Of a DNA stretch of 64,000 bases, positions 1 to 7,291 are shown in pieces. Position 1 is the first letter of the stretch; each line of letters begins with the position of its first letter. A program made the translations under genes and the position numbers. The stretch comes from Streptomyces sp. NBC_01244 (GTDB lineage: Bacteria > Actinomycetota > Actinomycetes > Streptomycetales > Streptomycetaceae), in the NCBI RefSeq assembly GCF_035987325.1, contig NZ_CP108488.1, forward strand, positions 1,054,001 to 1,118,000, in the 5' to 3' direction. The notes beneath the pieces are model-generated. The model searched no databases. It was not told the origin of the DNA and saw only the letters and a list, made by a program, of their open reading frames with translations.

Positions 1-2
1 TC

Positions 3-149
3 TGCGAATGGGTGGCACGCCAGACAGGCTTGAAACCAGGCACGCTGACCGTCATGGCCGGCAGCGCCCGCCTGGACTGCACAAAGACCGAACTTGGCCA
101 CCTGCAAGCCGCCACAGCCAACGCACCTCTGTTCGACCTCGGAGCCTAA
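3..149 (+). CDS. Thymidylate-synthase-like protein, C-terminal end (partial at left edge)
   Basis: Only the last 48 codons are in the window; the frame is open from the edge to a TAA at 147. The readable peptide contains GLKPGTLTVMAGSARLD, which resembles the thymidylate synthase stretch LxPGxFxHxxGDxHxY that contributes to the nucleotide pocket. Thymidylate synthases and their relatives (dUMP or dCMP hydroxymethylases) add a one-carbon unit to C5 of the pyrimidine using a methylene-folate. The gene points toward the 5-hmdU-kinase/pyrophosphorylase-like gene at 204-1220, a partner expected if this copy makes hydroxymethyl-dUMP. With so little sequence the assignment is tentative, and the catalytic cysteine is not visible. 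Confidence 0.45.
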   Translation, partial: CEWVARQTGLKPGTLTVMAGSARLDCTKTELGHLQAATANAPLFDLGA

Positions 150-182
150 CTTCCGGGGCTCTGCCACAGTAGAAACGTGAGT

Positions 183-214
183 TGGTCGGCTGAGTTCAGG
201 CTCTCAGCCGACCA
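183..214. terminator. Bidirectional terminator between convergent genes
   Basis: A perfect 12-bp inverted repeat (183-194 and 203-214, arm TGGTCGGCTGAG) encloses an 8-nt loop. It lies between the ends of the convergent genes at 3-149 and 204-1220 and includes the stop codon of the latter. GC-rich stems without a T-tract are typical streptomycete terminators. Confidence 0.7.
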
Positions 215-1220
215 GGCCCCACTTCGGCGGGAACCAGGCGCGCAGCGGGGCGACATCATGGCGGTATGACTGCTTGATACGGCTACGTCCGCTGATGCCT
301 GCGATCTCGGGGTGCGCAACTCGGGCATACTTGTCGACTTCGCAGAAGAGGTTCTGGCAGTCAATCAGCTGCAGGGGGCGTCCTTTCAATCCATCGAAAG
401 GAAGCCCCAGACGGGTGAAGTGCTCCTGCTGCGAGTCAGCCATGTAACGGATTACGTCGGCCTCAATGCCGTCGGCCGAACGACCGAAGCACTTGCGGAT
501 CCCGTCGCGCGCACCCGGGCCCGGCATGACGAAGTCCATCTCCGAGAAGGGCATCTCGGAGGCATAGTTGAGGTCGATGGTGAACTGATAGGCAAGGAAG
601 GGCCCGAGTGCCGGGTAGGAGAGCAGCACCTCATACACCTCGCGCATCGTCGCTGCACCCAGGACGCGCTCTGCTGCCCGCGTCGCCATCATCATCTCCA
701 ACAGCCTCAAGTGGTTGAGATGCTTACGCCTCTCCCCCAGCTGCGGCGGAGGCACGATGTATGCGGCGGAGTAGAGCCGCTGGCTCTTGGCGAACGCTCC
801 CGACAGGACTCGGTCGTAGGCTCCGTAGTCGTAGACATCCCAACGCACTTCGCCGAGTTCTCGGGTCAGTAGCTGCCAGGTTGATTCCTTGTTGAACACC
901 TTGAACAGCAAGGTCCGGAAGAAGACCTCCTCCCATTCCTGAGAACCCTGGTAGATCACGTCGGCGATCAATGTCTGGCTGACGCGGTCGGCAGCCCGGT
1001 AGCAGTTGGTGAAGCGGTACTGCGACAGGATCGGGTCGTGAGTCCAAGGCTGAGGTCGGCCGACAAGCCGTCCCTCGTAGACCTCCTGCCGCGCCGAGGC
1101 GAAGCGCCAATACGTGTCGAACACCGGTGTCGGCTGCAGCACCCGCCCTGAAACACGCACCACCCTAGGGGCCGTCTCGGCAGGGCCGGAGGTCTGACGG
1201 TCTTGCAGCAGCATCACCAT
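204..1220 (-). CDS. 5-hmdU DNA kinase helical-domain / thymine pyrophosphorylase-like protein
   Basis: This 338-aa protein resembles the family annotated as 5-hmdU DNA kinase helical domain or alpha-glutamyl/putrescinyl thymine pyrophosphorylase (aGPT-Pplase). Proteins of this family act in phage-type pathways that turn 5-hydroxymethyl-uracil in DNA into bulkier thymine derivatives. Recognisable motifs are TPVFDTYWRFASARQEVY near residues 31-48, YRFTNCYRAADRVSQ near 68-82 and FRTLLFKVFNKESTW near 101-115. The start is uncertain: ATG at 1220 or 1214 are both near the AT-rich gap, and the longer reading from 1292 would overlap the divergent gene. It is convergent with a thymidylate-synthase-like gene, which fits a shared base-modification role. 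No P-loop kinase is attached, so the exact reaction is inferred only. Confidence 0.6.
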   Translation of the reverse strand: MVMLLQDRQTSGPAETAPRVVRVSGRVLQPTPVFDTYWRFASARQEVYEGRLVGRPQPWTHDPILSQYRFTNCYRAADRVSQTLIADVIYQGSQEWEEVFFRTLLFKVFNKESTWQLLTRELGEVRWDVYDYGAYDRVLSGAFAKSQRLYSAAYIVPPPQLGERRKHLNHLRLLEMMMATRAAERVLGAATMREVYEVLLSYPALGPFLAYQFTIDLNYASEMPFSEMDFVMPGPGARDGIRKCFGRSADGIEADVIRYMADSQQEHFTRLGLPFDGLKGRPLQLIDCQNLFCEVDKYARVAHPEIAGISGRSRIKQSYRHDVAPLRAWFPPKWGLVG

Positions 1221-1268
1221 GGGCGCAATATATATTCGATATGTGTTGACTGTCACCGAGGGGGAGCT
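1221..1268. promoter_or_regulatory. AT-rich divergent promoter region
   Basis: The gap between the divergent genes at 1220 and 1269 contains an unusually AT-rich run (AATATATATTCGATATG, about 1227-1243) in otherwise 65-70% GC DNA. No textbook -35/-10 pair is clear. The site is proposed as the shared promoter region because both neighbouring genes must be transcribed from it. The right-hand gene has a GGGGAG ribosome binding site at 1261-1266. Confidence 0.35.
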
Positions 1269-1559
1269 ATGGAATTGCTGCGCCAACAGCATCGCCAGGT
1301 GACTTCGGTGAGCTGGCCTGGTGTCGTCGACACCAGACTGAACCTACTGGTACGTGCCGCTGCGGCAGCAGGTGAGCGAACCTCTCGTGCCGAGCTGCTG
1401 GCCGCATTGGTGACTGCAATCGATGTCGAGCCCGAGCAGTTGGCGGGCATCCTGCACCGTTACCGCCTACTGCCAGCCGACGCGCTCGACGGCGACGGCA
1501 ATCGCGACGATCTCCCTGTCGTACGCACCCCTGGACCACGCCGCGTCATCCAGCCTTAA
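1269..1559 (+). CDS. Small hypothetical protein, possibly ribbon-helix-helix-like
   Basis: A 96-aa protein chosen to start at ATG 1269 because GGGGAG lies 2-8 bases upstream; an upstream ATG would run into the divergent gene. Residues about 20-50 read RLNLLVRAAAAAGERTSR followed by ELLAALV, a spacing like the strand-helix-helix of ribbon-helix-helix DNA-binding proteins. The C-terminal third is charged and proline rich. It is divergently transcribed from the thymine-modification gene and could regulate it, but no function is known. Confidence 0.5.
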   Translation: MELLRQQHRQVTSVSWPGVVDTRLNLLVRAAAAAGERTSRAELLAALVTAIDVEPEQLAGILHRYRLLPADALDGDGNRDDLPVVRTPGPRRVIQP

Positions 1560-1613
1560 CGAACGACACCCTTCCAAGTCACGCGCCCGAATCTGGCAGG
1601 CCCGCGCGGCGCA

Positions 1614-2239
1614 GTGAGCAGGCCGGACTTGAAGCGACTCAGGCCGAGCTGGTCGCCGCGCAGGCCGCTTCCGACACCCTCAACTTCGTACAATCATGCG
1701 GTATTTGCGGGCCTCTCAGGTGGAGCCCACGAGTTCTGCGGCACGGAGAGTACGCTCCTTCCAGAGCTGCTTGGCCCACACCCCGCCCCCTCTACAGGCC
1801 CTGGTTGGCGAACGCCAGGAGGTCTGCCACAGCCGGGAAGACTGAACGTCGGAACTGCTCGGGGAGCGTGCGCCACTGCCCACCGGACCCAGGGCCGAGA
1901 AGCCGATGCCGTCGTCCCCGTACCCGACGGCAGCCGGCCCGGCGCCCGCGGCGGGCCGCCCTCAGCCTGTACCTCCTCAATGTCGCCGCGAGGCGAGCCA
2001 ACCGCCACCGCTACGTCGCCGGCGAGTGAAGTCTGCGGGCCCCACTCCCCCACCTCGGCATCGTCGCCTCCGAGCTGCCGAAGTTCCACCACCTCCGCGA
2101 CCACGCAACCCGGCCGCCGGACCCCGAGAAGCCGCCGACGGAGCCGCCGGGCCACCTGCTCGCCGCGACACAACACCGCAAGCCGCTGCTCGAGCCGATC
2201 GCGCTGTATCGCCGAGAAGGCCTCACTGACGTCCTGTGA
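1614..2239 (+). pseudogene. Decayed hypothetical gene
   Basis: Coding character survives in patches but not as one open frame. In frame 2 there is SLYLLNVAARRANRHRYVAGE ending in an in-frame TGA at 2027-2029, then a clear tail including PHLGIVASELPKFHHLRD and ending at TGA 2237-2239. Another frame near 1620-1690 reads like a helical segment (EATQAELVAAQAASDTLNFV). The pieces look like one gene broken by a stop and indels. The product is not recognised. It lies immediately downstream of the integrase end, so it could be a chromosomal gene damaged at an element boundary. Confidence 0.4.
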
Positions 2240-2279
2240 GTAGAGCGCGGCCTGCGTCGCACGAAGATGCCGCTCCCCG

Positions 2280-3563
2280 TTAGGCAGCCTCGGCGAGCGC
2301 CTCGAACGACAGGGGGAGAGTCAGCTCCGATTCGAGGGTGAACACCGAGTCCATTACCGTGCGCAAGCGTTGCGGCGCGTCCGGCATCACGTGGGCGTAG
2401 GTCTGGTAGGTGATCTTGGGATCTCGGTGTCCGAGCCACTCGGCCATGTCCGTCACCGGCACGCCCTTGGACAGTCCAGCCGAGGCGAAGAAGTGCCTGA
2501 GCCAGTGGGGGGTGATCTTCCGGGTGATCCCGGCAGCAGCCTTGGCCTTCCGCCAGAGCCGGTCCACGAGCGAGTACATGAGGATGTTGGTGCCACCCAC
2601 GTTCGAAAACAGGTAGTCGCCCTCGATCCGATTCAAGCCCGTCGGGACCCGGTAGGTTCCGTGCTGCTCGACGTGCTGCCGGATCCTCTCCACGATGGTT
2701 CCCGGGATAGGGACGGCCCGTCCTTCATCCTGGTCGCGCCACTTCAGGTGGCGGATGCAGTGTGCTCGGCCCCGTCCCTTAGTGGCAGCCTTCTGGCGAC
2801 GGGTCTTAGGCTGTTCGTTCTCGCCATCCTGGGTAATCTGCCTGTCCACGTAGATGACCCCGGCCTCAAAGTCGATCTGCTGGAGGCACACCGCGCTGGC
2901 CTCGCCGATGCGCAGCCCGCATCCAGCCATCAGCCACACCAGGAGCTGGTACGGTCCGGGCAAGTGGGCTGCAATGGTAGCGATCTCTTCCAGCGTGGGC
3001 AGGTGGATCGTCTTCTTGACCCTCCGCTTCGCCCTCCTACGGCCGGCCTGTACGTGCCGACAAGGATTCTTGACGATGTAGTCGTTGGCGACGGCGAAGC
3101 TGAATACGCCACTGAGCGTCTCGTACCGGTTTACAGCTGTACTCGGTTCGTAGCCGCGCTCCTCGACCATCCACCGGAGCCAGGTGGTGAGGTCCTTGGG
3201 CTTGACCGCGCCGATCGGCTTGTTCTGGAAGTACGGCCTGACGTGCAGACGAAGGCTTGTCTCGTACTGATAGCGCGTTCCATTGACGCGCTCACCAGAG
3301 GCAATGAACTCCCGGTACACCTCTACGAGTGGCGTCATGAATCCGAGCGGCTCTATGTAGGTTCCAAGGTCCTTTTCACGTTCGATCTTCGCCGCGAATG
3401 CGTCCGCCGTTCCCTTCTTCTCGAAGGTCTCCTCACGTTGGCGTCCACTGCGGCCACCAGGCTCCCTATACCGGACAGTCCAAGGGTGACCACATCTTAC
3501 CCCTCCGCACGGATAGTTCTTGCTCCGAGCCTCTTCCTTGCACTTCTGAAAAACCGCTGCCAA
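2280..3563 (-). CDS. int: Tyrosine-type site-specific integrase
   Basis: A 427-aa phage-type integrase that would insert and excise the element by recombination at attP/attB. A SAM-like core-binding domain spans about residues 75-170. The catalytic domain spans about 185-395 with the family residues in place: R218 in GCGLRIGEA, H353 and R356 in HWLR, H379 in LGHR, and the nucleophile Y389 in TYQTYAHV. Full length for streptomycete element integrases. It is followed at 3613 by a small excisionase-like gene on the same strand, the usual int-xis arrangement read leftward. No attachment site could be identified because the second copy would be needed. Confidence 0.95.
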   Translation of the reverse strand: MAAVFQKCKEEARSKNYPCGGVRCGHPWTVRYREPGGRSGRQREETFEKKGTADAFAAKIEREKDLGTYIEPLGFMTPLVEVYREFIASGERVNGTRYQYETSLRLHVRPYFQNKPIGAVKPKDLTTWLRWMVEERGYEPSTAVNRYETLSGVFSFAVANDYIVKNPCRHVQAGRRRAKRRVKKTIHLPTLEEIATIAAHLPGPYQLLVWLMAGCGLRIGEASAVCLQQIDFEAGVIYVDRQITQDGENEQPKTRRQKAATKGRGRAHCIRHLKWRDQDEGRAVPIPGTIVERIRQHVEQHGTYRVPTGLNRIEGDYLFSNVGGTNILMYSLVDRLWRKAKAAAGITRKITPHWLRHFFASAGLSKGVPVTDMAEWLGHRDPKITYQTYAHVMPDAPQRLRTVMDSVFTLESELTLPLSFEALAEAA

Positions 3564-3612
3564 GCTAGCGCCCCAAATTTCTCTCTAGCCATGCCGTCCG
3601 ATAAATCAGTTC

Positions 3613-3798
3613 TCACCCGTACATTCGGTCGAGGTAGTCCACAACGTCGCGCTCACGAAAGCGCAACAGACGCCCAACCTTTTGCGACCTGAGCCCCCAC
3701 GCCCGATGCTTGTTCTTCACCGTTACCTCACTGACCTTCAACCAATCAGCGACTTCAGCCGATGTAAGCAAAACGTAGCTCCCTCCGCGCGCCAACAT
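3613..3798 (-). CDS. xis: Excisionase-like small MerR-type helix-turn-helix protein
   Basis: A 61-aa protein with the layout of element excisionases: LLTSAEVADWLKVSEVTVKN is the start of a winged-helix reading 'x-x-S-x-x-E-V-A-x-x-L-x-V-S-x-x-T-V', followed by RLLRFRERDVVDYLDRM. These proteins bend attachment-site DNA and tip the integrase toward excision. ATG 3798 was chosen over an upstream ATG at 3858 because GGAGAGGGG sits directly before it. It is co-directional with and 50 bp upstream of the integrase gene. Confidence 0.8.
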   Translation of the reverse strand: MLARGGSYVLLTSAEVADWLKVSEVTVKNKHRAWGLRSQKVGRLLRFRERDVVDYLDRMYG

Positions 3799-3907
3799 TT
3801 TCCCCTCTCCAAGAACATATTCCTCACACCCACGAAAGCCGGAGGCGATGAGACCCACGCAATCGTCTCACCGGGTGCAGCAGGTGCGACGGGACCAATC
3901 TTGCAGA

Positions 3908-3929
3908 GAATTCGAGATTTCCGAATTCC
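3908..3929. promoter_or_regulatory. Operator-like GAATTC inverted motif upstream of xis
   Basis: GAATTCGAGATTTCCGAATTC at 3908-3928 contains two GAATTC boxes 9 bp apart, about 110 bp upstream of the xis start. Similar GAATTC/GAATCC elements occur upstream of other genes in the element (37349, 40665, 58645 and more weakly 41625). Proposed as a regulator binding site from recurrence alone. Confidence 0.35.
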
Positions 3930-4776
3930 TGGATCAGCTGATATACGCTCACTGAACGGCCACACCGCTCCGCCTTCATTCAGCCTGGTCGATCCGGACG
4001 GCATGACCTACAACCGCTTCACATGGCCCGACCGGCTACTGCCCCCCATAGACCAACGTTATGACCACCACCTTTTGGGCAGGTCAGTACGTTGACATGG
4101 ATTGCGGCAAGGTCTCCACACCTGTCGCGTGCCTTTTCGTCTGCCACCAGCGAACTGGGAATGTTCGACTTGGTTCCGGCACAGGGAACGCCAACGGACA
4201 ACAGCCACCATTGCGGCATTCACCCACGTCCGGGCCTTCACCCGGCCGAGCTGTACCCGATCACATTCGATTCATCGACCGCCCCTCAACGGCAGACCGC
4301 GTACCACCTGCGCGGCAAGGCCGGTACCGGAACGACTTCCCCTTCGTGGACCTTGGGCTACAGAAATGGAGCCGCCAGCCTCGATATCCAAAGGGCTGGT
4401 CGCCGATCGGGAAGGACGGCCAAGTGCACGGCGATACTGGGCGCCAGCCAGCGAACACCCCGCACCCTCAGCGCGTTGCAGCTGGGCAGATGGATCATCC
4501 ACTCGATCCACCACTCGGCCGTCGAGTCGTGGTCTGCATCCTCAGGGCCGACTCCGTGCGCGGGGGCGGTCCATTGCGCCTGGGCCCTGATCGGGTTCAT
4601 CAGGAGCACCTACATCGCTGACCGGATAACCAAGTCCTCCGGCGCTCATCAGCCGTCGGCCGGTTCGAGACCGGCTCTCCGACACCCTCGGAACCAGGGA
4701 ATCCTTGGGCTGTTCGTACTGGGCGTAGGCCCCGTCACGAGGAGCGACACCGGATGGTGCTGGCCCACGGCAAGTT
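3930..4776. other. Long non-coding or decayed stretch
   Basis: About 0.85 kb without a frame that has streptomycete codon bias; the longest open frames have low-quality composition and no ribosome binding sites. At 4659-4675 the sequence GCCGGTTCGAGACCGGC has the form of a tRNA T-arm followed by CTCTCCGACACC. The rest of a cloverleaf is not present upstream, so it is at most a tRNA 3'-end fragment. No other structure was seen. Confidence 0.4.
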
Positions 4777-5040
4777 TTAGGTGGTGCGATCAGCTGCCGC
4801 TGCCCAGTAAGTCGGGTCCAGCTTTTCGCCCGGCCAGGCCAGCTGAGTGACAGGACCTCGCGGCCCCATCTGCTCGAAGTACCGCGCAATGTCGTGGTTG
4901 GGCGTGGCGCAGACGGCGTCGAAGTCCGTGACGTGCAGGTCGTATCCAACGGCCTTGATCAGACGCCGGAAGCTCAGCGCGAGCAGACGACGCCATGGGT
5001 CAGCCCGGCCTGCTGAGTTATCGACGCGACTCCTCCGCAC
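4777..5040 (-). pseudogene. Gene fragment of unknown function
   Basis: An 87-codon frame whose second half has coding character (GYDLHVTDFDAVCATPNHD, then RYFEQMGPRGPVTQLAWPGE). It has no ribosome binding site and an abnormal arginine-rich beginning. It follows the lanthipeptide operon on the same strand by 10 bp. It looks like the C-terminal remnant of a longer protein whose 5' part was lost, possibly when the cargo was inserted. The family is not recognised. Confidence 0.3.
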
Positions 5041-5050
5041 CTGCCACTGG

Positions 5051-6028
5051 TCAGCTGGTTGCGGTGGGAGCCAGGATCGCGGCGCGGGCGGCGTGGGCGA
5101 GGACTCCCTGAGTGCGGGCGGACAGGCCGTGTCGGTTCCAGTGGAAGATCACATGGTGCGTCAGTACGCGGCGGGGGCCACGCTGGAGGTTGCCGCTCTG
5201 TGCGGCGTGCGCGATGCCCTGGCCTGCGGCTTCGAAGGCGGCGAGCCACGGGGCGATGGCCTCCATCGCCCCTCCACCAGCCGTCAGCGGTCGGGTGTCG
5301 AGGCTCAGGAGACGGTGAACGCCTCTGGCTGTCTGGGCCAGGTTGCCGGGGGTGACGTCGCCGGGCAGGGGGCGTAGCCGAGAGACCCGGTCCCAGACAT
5401 CTCCTTGTTCGAACCAATCGAGCCCGGCTGACCGCAGCATTGCCGTGACCAGCAGAAGCGACGTCTCACGCCGCCCGAGGCCGGGGACGTGGTGAGTGCG
5501 TTCGAGGAAGTGGCGCGAGTCTGCGTGGAAGAGACCGTGGGCGATGTCGATGCCTTCGCGCCCGCCGAAGGCCGTAACTTCCGGTTCGTAGACGGTGGGC
5601 CACCAACGCAGGACTTCGGCGGACTGAACAAGGGATCCGAGGACTTCGGACAAGGCCTCGTGGAGGTGGCCGGGATCAGCACCAGCGGCGGGTAGGAGTC
5701 GCAGCCGCCAGCAGGGTGCCTTACGGATGAACCACCAGGCAGCGAGCAGGCCGGAGTCCTCCAGGGGACGTAGACGGGGGGCAAGGTGGTGGGCGGCGAT
5801 GTCCTCGGCCCGGTCGAAGTCCGCGAACTCGACGCGGGACTGGTGCCAGTCGCGACTGGCGACCTGCTCGGCGAGCGCGGCTTGCCCTGCGGCCCGGTAC
5901 AGGGCGGTGGCGTCGCCGAGTTCTTCGGCATCGATCCCGGCGTGGATGGCAGCTGCGGCGACGGACTGCCCGGCCAGCACCGCGAGGACTGCCCTCTCGG
6001 TCTGCTCGGGGACGTGCAGGGTGGTCAT
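5051..6028 (-). CDS. Thiopeptide-type bacteriocin biosynthesis (standalone elimination-domain) protein
   Basis: A 325-aa stand-alone relative of the C-terminal domain of LanB dehydratases (SpaB_C, thiopeptide-type biosynthesis domain), which removes glutamate from glutamylated Ser/Thr to give dehydroamino acids. The signature is WHQSRVEFADFDRAEDIAA at residues 61-79 and AWWFIRKAPCWRLR at 97-110. It is the last gene of the leftward lanthipeptide operon, 81 bp beyond the LanC stop. The upstream LanB already carries its own such domain, so this copy is redundant, specialised, or acts as a partner. The fold assignment is fairly secure; the reason for two copies is not known. Confidence 0.8.
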   Translation of the reverse strand: MTTLHVPEQTERAVLAVLAGQSVAAAAIHAGIDAEELGDATALYRAAGQAALAEQVASRDWHQSRVEFADFDRAEDIAAHHLAPRLRPLEDSGLLAAWWFIRKAPCWRLRLLPAAGADPGHLHEALSEVLGSLVQSAEVLRWWPTVYEPEVTAFGGREGIDIAHGLFHADSRHFLERTHHVPGLGRRETSLLLVTAMLRSAGLDWFEQGDVWDRVSRLRPLPGDVTPGNLAQTARGVHRLLSLDTRPLTAGGGAMEAIAPWLAAFEAAGQGIAHAAQSGNLQRGPRRVLTHHVIFHWNRHGLSARTQGVLAHAARAAILAPTATS

Positions 6029-6109
6029 CGGGATGGATCCTCTCCGGGGAAGGGGACGAGACAGGTGTGGTCGGCACAGGTGGCGTCAGCCACCCGCGCC
6101 GGTCGAGGG

Positions 6110-7291
6110 TCAGCTGATGAGGAGGTACGCGTCCCAGCCAGAGGCGGGCGGTCGGCCTCGTGCGGCAGTGGCCAGGGCGAGGGCCTGTCCGGCTGCTCCT
6201 TCTAGGAGTCCGGGGTCGCTCTCGGCGCGCTGACCCATGAGAACGGTGCCGAGCCTGTCTGCGGCGACGGACAGGTCGGGCGTGCGGGCGTCCTGGGCAG
6301 TCCTCCAGACGGTCTGGAACAGTCCGGCCATGCCGTGACACAGGCCCGTACTGGTGATCCGGCCGAGCTGGCCGGCGTCGGCGAGGCAAGCGGCCAGTGC
6401 GTTCTCGGCCGCCTCCTGACGGCCGGTGTCAGCCGTGGCCAGGGCGGCGAGTTGAAGAGCGCGGGAGATGCCCGGGATGCCGTAGCACCACGATGGACGG
6501 CCGGAACCGGAGCCAGATGGGCGGCCGGTCGCCATCTCGGCTCGCGTGATCGTCTCTGGCCACCACGGGCCGCCCTCTCCTTCCTGACGCCACCGGTCGA
6601 ACCAGTCCGTCAAGGTGGAGACGGCCTCCATCTGGCCTTCCACGAGAATTCCCCGGCGCGCCGCTTGGGCGAGGAGAGCGAGGGGGCCGGTGATGCCGTG
6701 GGCCATCCCGAAGTTCGCGTGTCCGCCCGGCGTGTAGTGGCGGGCGGGGTCGTGGACGCACCACCAGCCCGGCGTCTGTTCGCCGTGCACGGTCACCGGG
6801 CGGGTGAGGGCGACGAGGTAGCTGAGGACGGCGGCGAGTGCGTCATCACCGGGGGCGTGGTGGAGGAGGTGGAGGCCGATACCGGTCAGACCGTGCAGGA
6901 GGTCGTACTCGGCGAAGGCCGGGAGGGCACCGGACCGGATACGAGCCCGGCCGGCTGCCACGCGACGGTGGGCCAGGGCTGCGGTCGCGGCGTCGAGACG
7001 GTCACGCGCGGTGCCGTCGGCCCCGGCGGCGTGCAGGACGAACGCGAGGGCCGGCGCCCCGTAGGAGAGACAGGCGGAGTCGGTGGCCGTCACGTCGGCG
7101 CGGGCCCCTGCCGCGAGCCACGCCTTCACCGGCTCCCACGACCCGGCACCGCACCGTGCGTTTTCCACGTGCCAGAGCGCGATTCCGGCTGCTCCCTGGC
7201 TCAGGGACTGGCCCAGCGCCGGGTCCGCGGCCGGGTCAGGGGTCTGAAGACGGCGGCCGTACCGGGTCGCGAGGACAGTGGTGGCGTTCAT
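6110..7291 (-). CDS. lanC: LanC-type lanthionine cyclase
   Basis: A 393-aa zinc-dependent cyclase that adds Cys thiols to dehydroalanine/dehydrobutyrine to make (methyl)lanthionine rings. The zinc ligands are visible: C269 in WCYGIPG and C318-H319 in LCHGMAG. The conserved MAHGITGP at about 196-203 supplies the active-site His. The ATG overlaps the LanB stop as ATGA (7288-7291), so translation is coupled. A longer frame continues upstream within lanB but is only the antiphase reading of that gene. The substrate is the precursor encoded at 10387-10563. Confidence 0.93.
   Translation of the reverse strand: MNATTVLATRYGRRLQTPDPAADPALGQSLSQGAAGIALWHVENARCGAGSWEPVKAWLAAGARADVTATDSACLSYGAPALAFVLHAAGADGTARDRLDAATAALAHRRVAAGRARIRSGALPAFAEYDLLHGLTGIGLHLLHHAPGDDALAAVLSYLVALTRPVTVHGEQTPGWWCVHDPARHYTPGGHANFGMAHGITGPLALLAQAARRGILVEGQMEAVSTLTDWFDRWRQEGEGGPWWPETITRAEMATGRPSGSGSGRPSWCYGIPGISRALQLAALATADTGRQEAAENALAACLADAGQLGRITSTGLCHGMAGLFQTVWRTAQDARTPDLSVAADRLGTVLMGQRAESDPGLLEGAAGQALALATAARGRPPASGWDAYLLIS

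Noticed and set aside
4659..4686. tRNA T-arm-like sequence (GCCGGTTCGAGACCGGC followed by CTCTCCGAC), considered as a tRNA gene or attachment site
   Set aside because: No matching acceptor 5' strand, D-arm or anticodon arm could be found upstream, and no second copy is in the window. It may be a coincidence in GC-rich DNA.
4092..4850. A 252-codon open frame on the plus strand
   Set aside because: Composition is Ser/Arg/Pro-rich with no codon bias, no ribosome binding site and no recognisable motif; long open frames are common by chance in GC-rich DNA.
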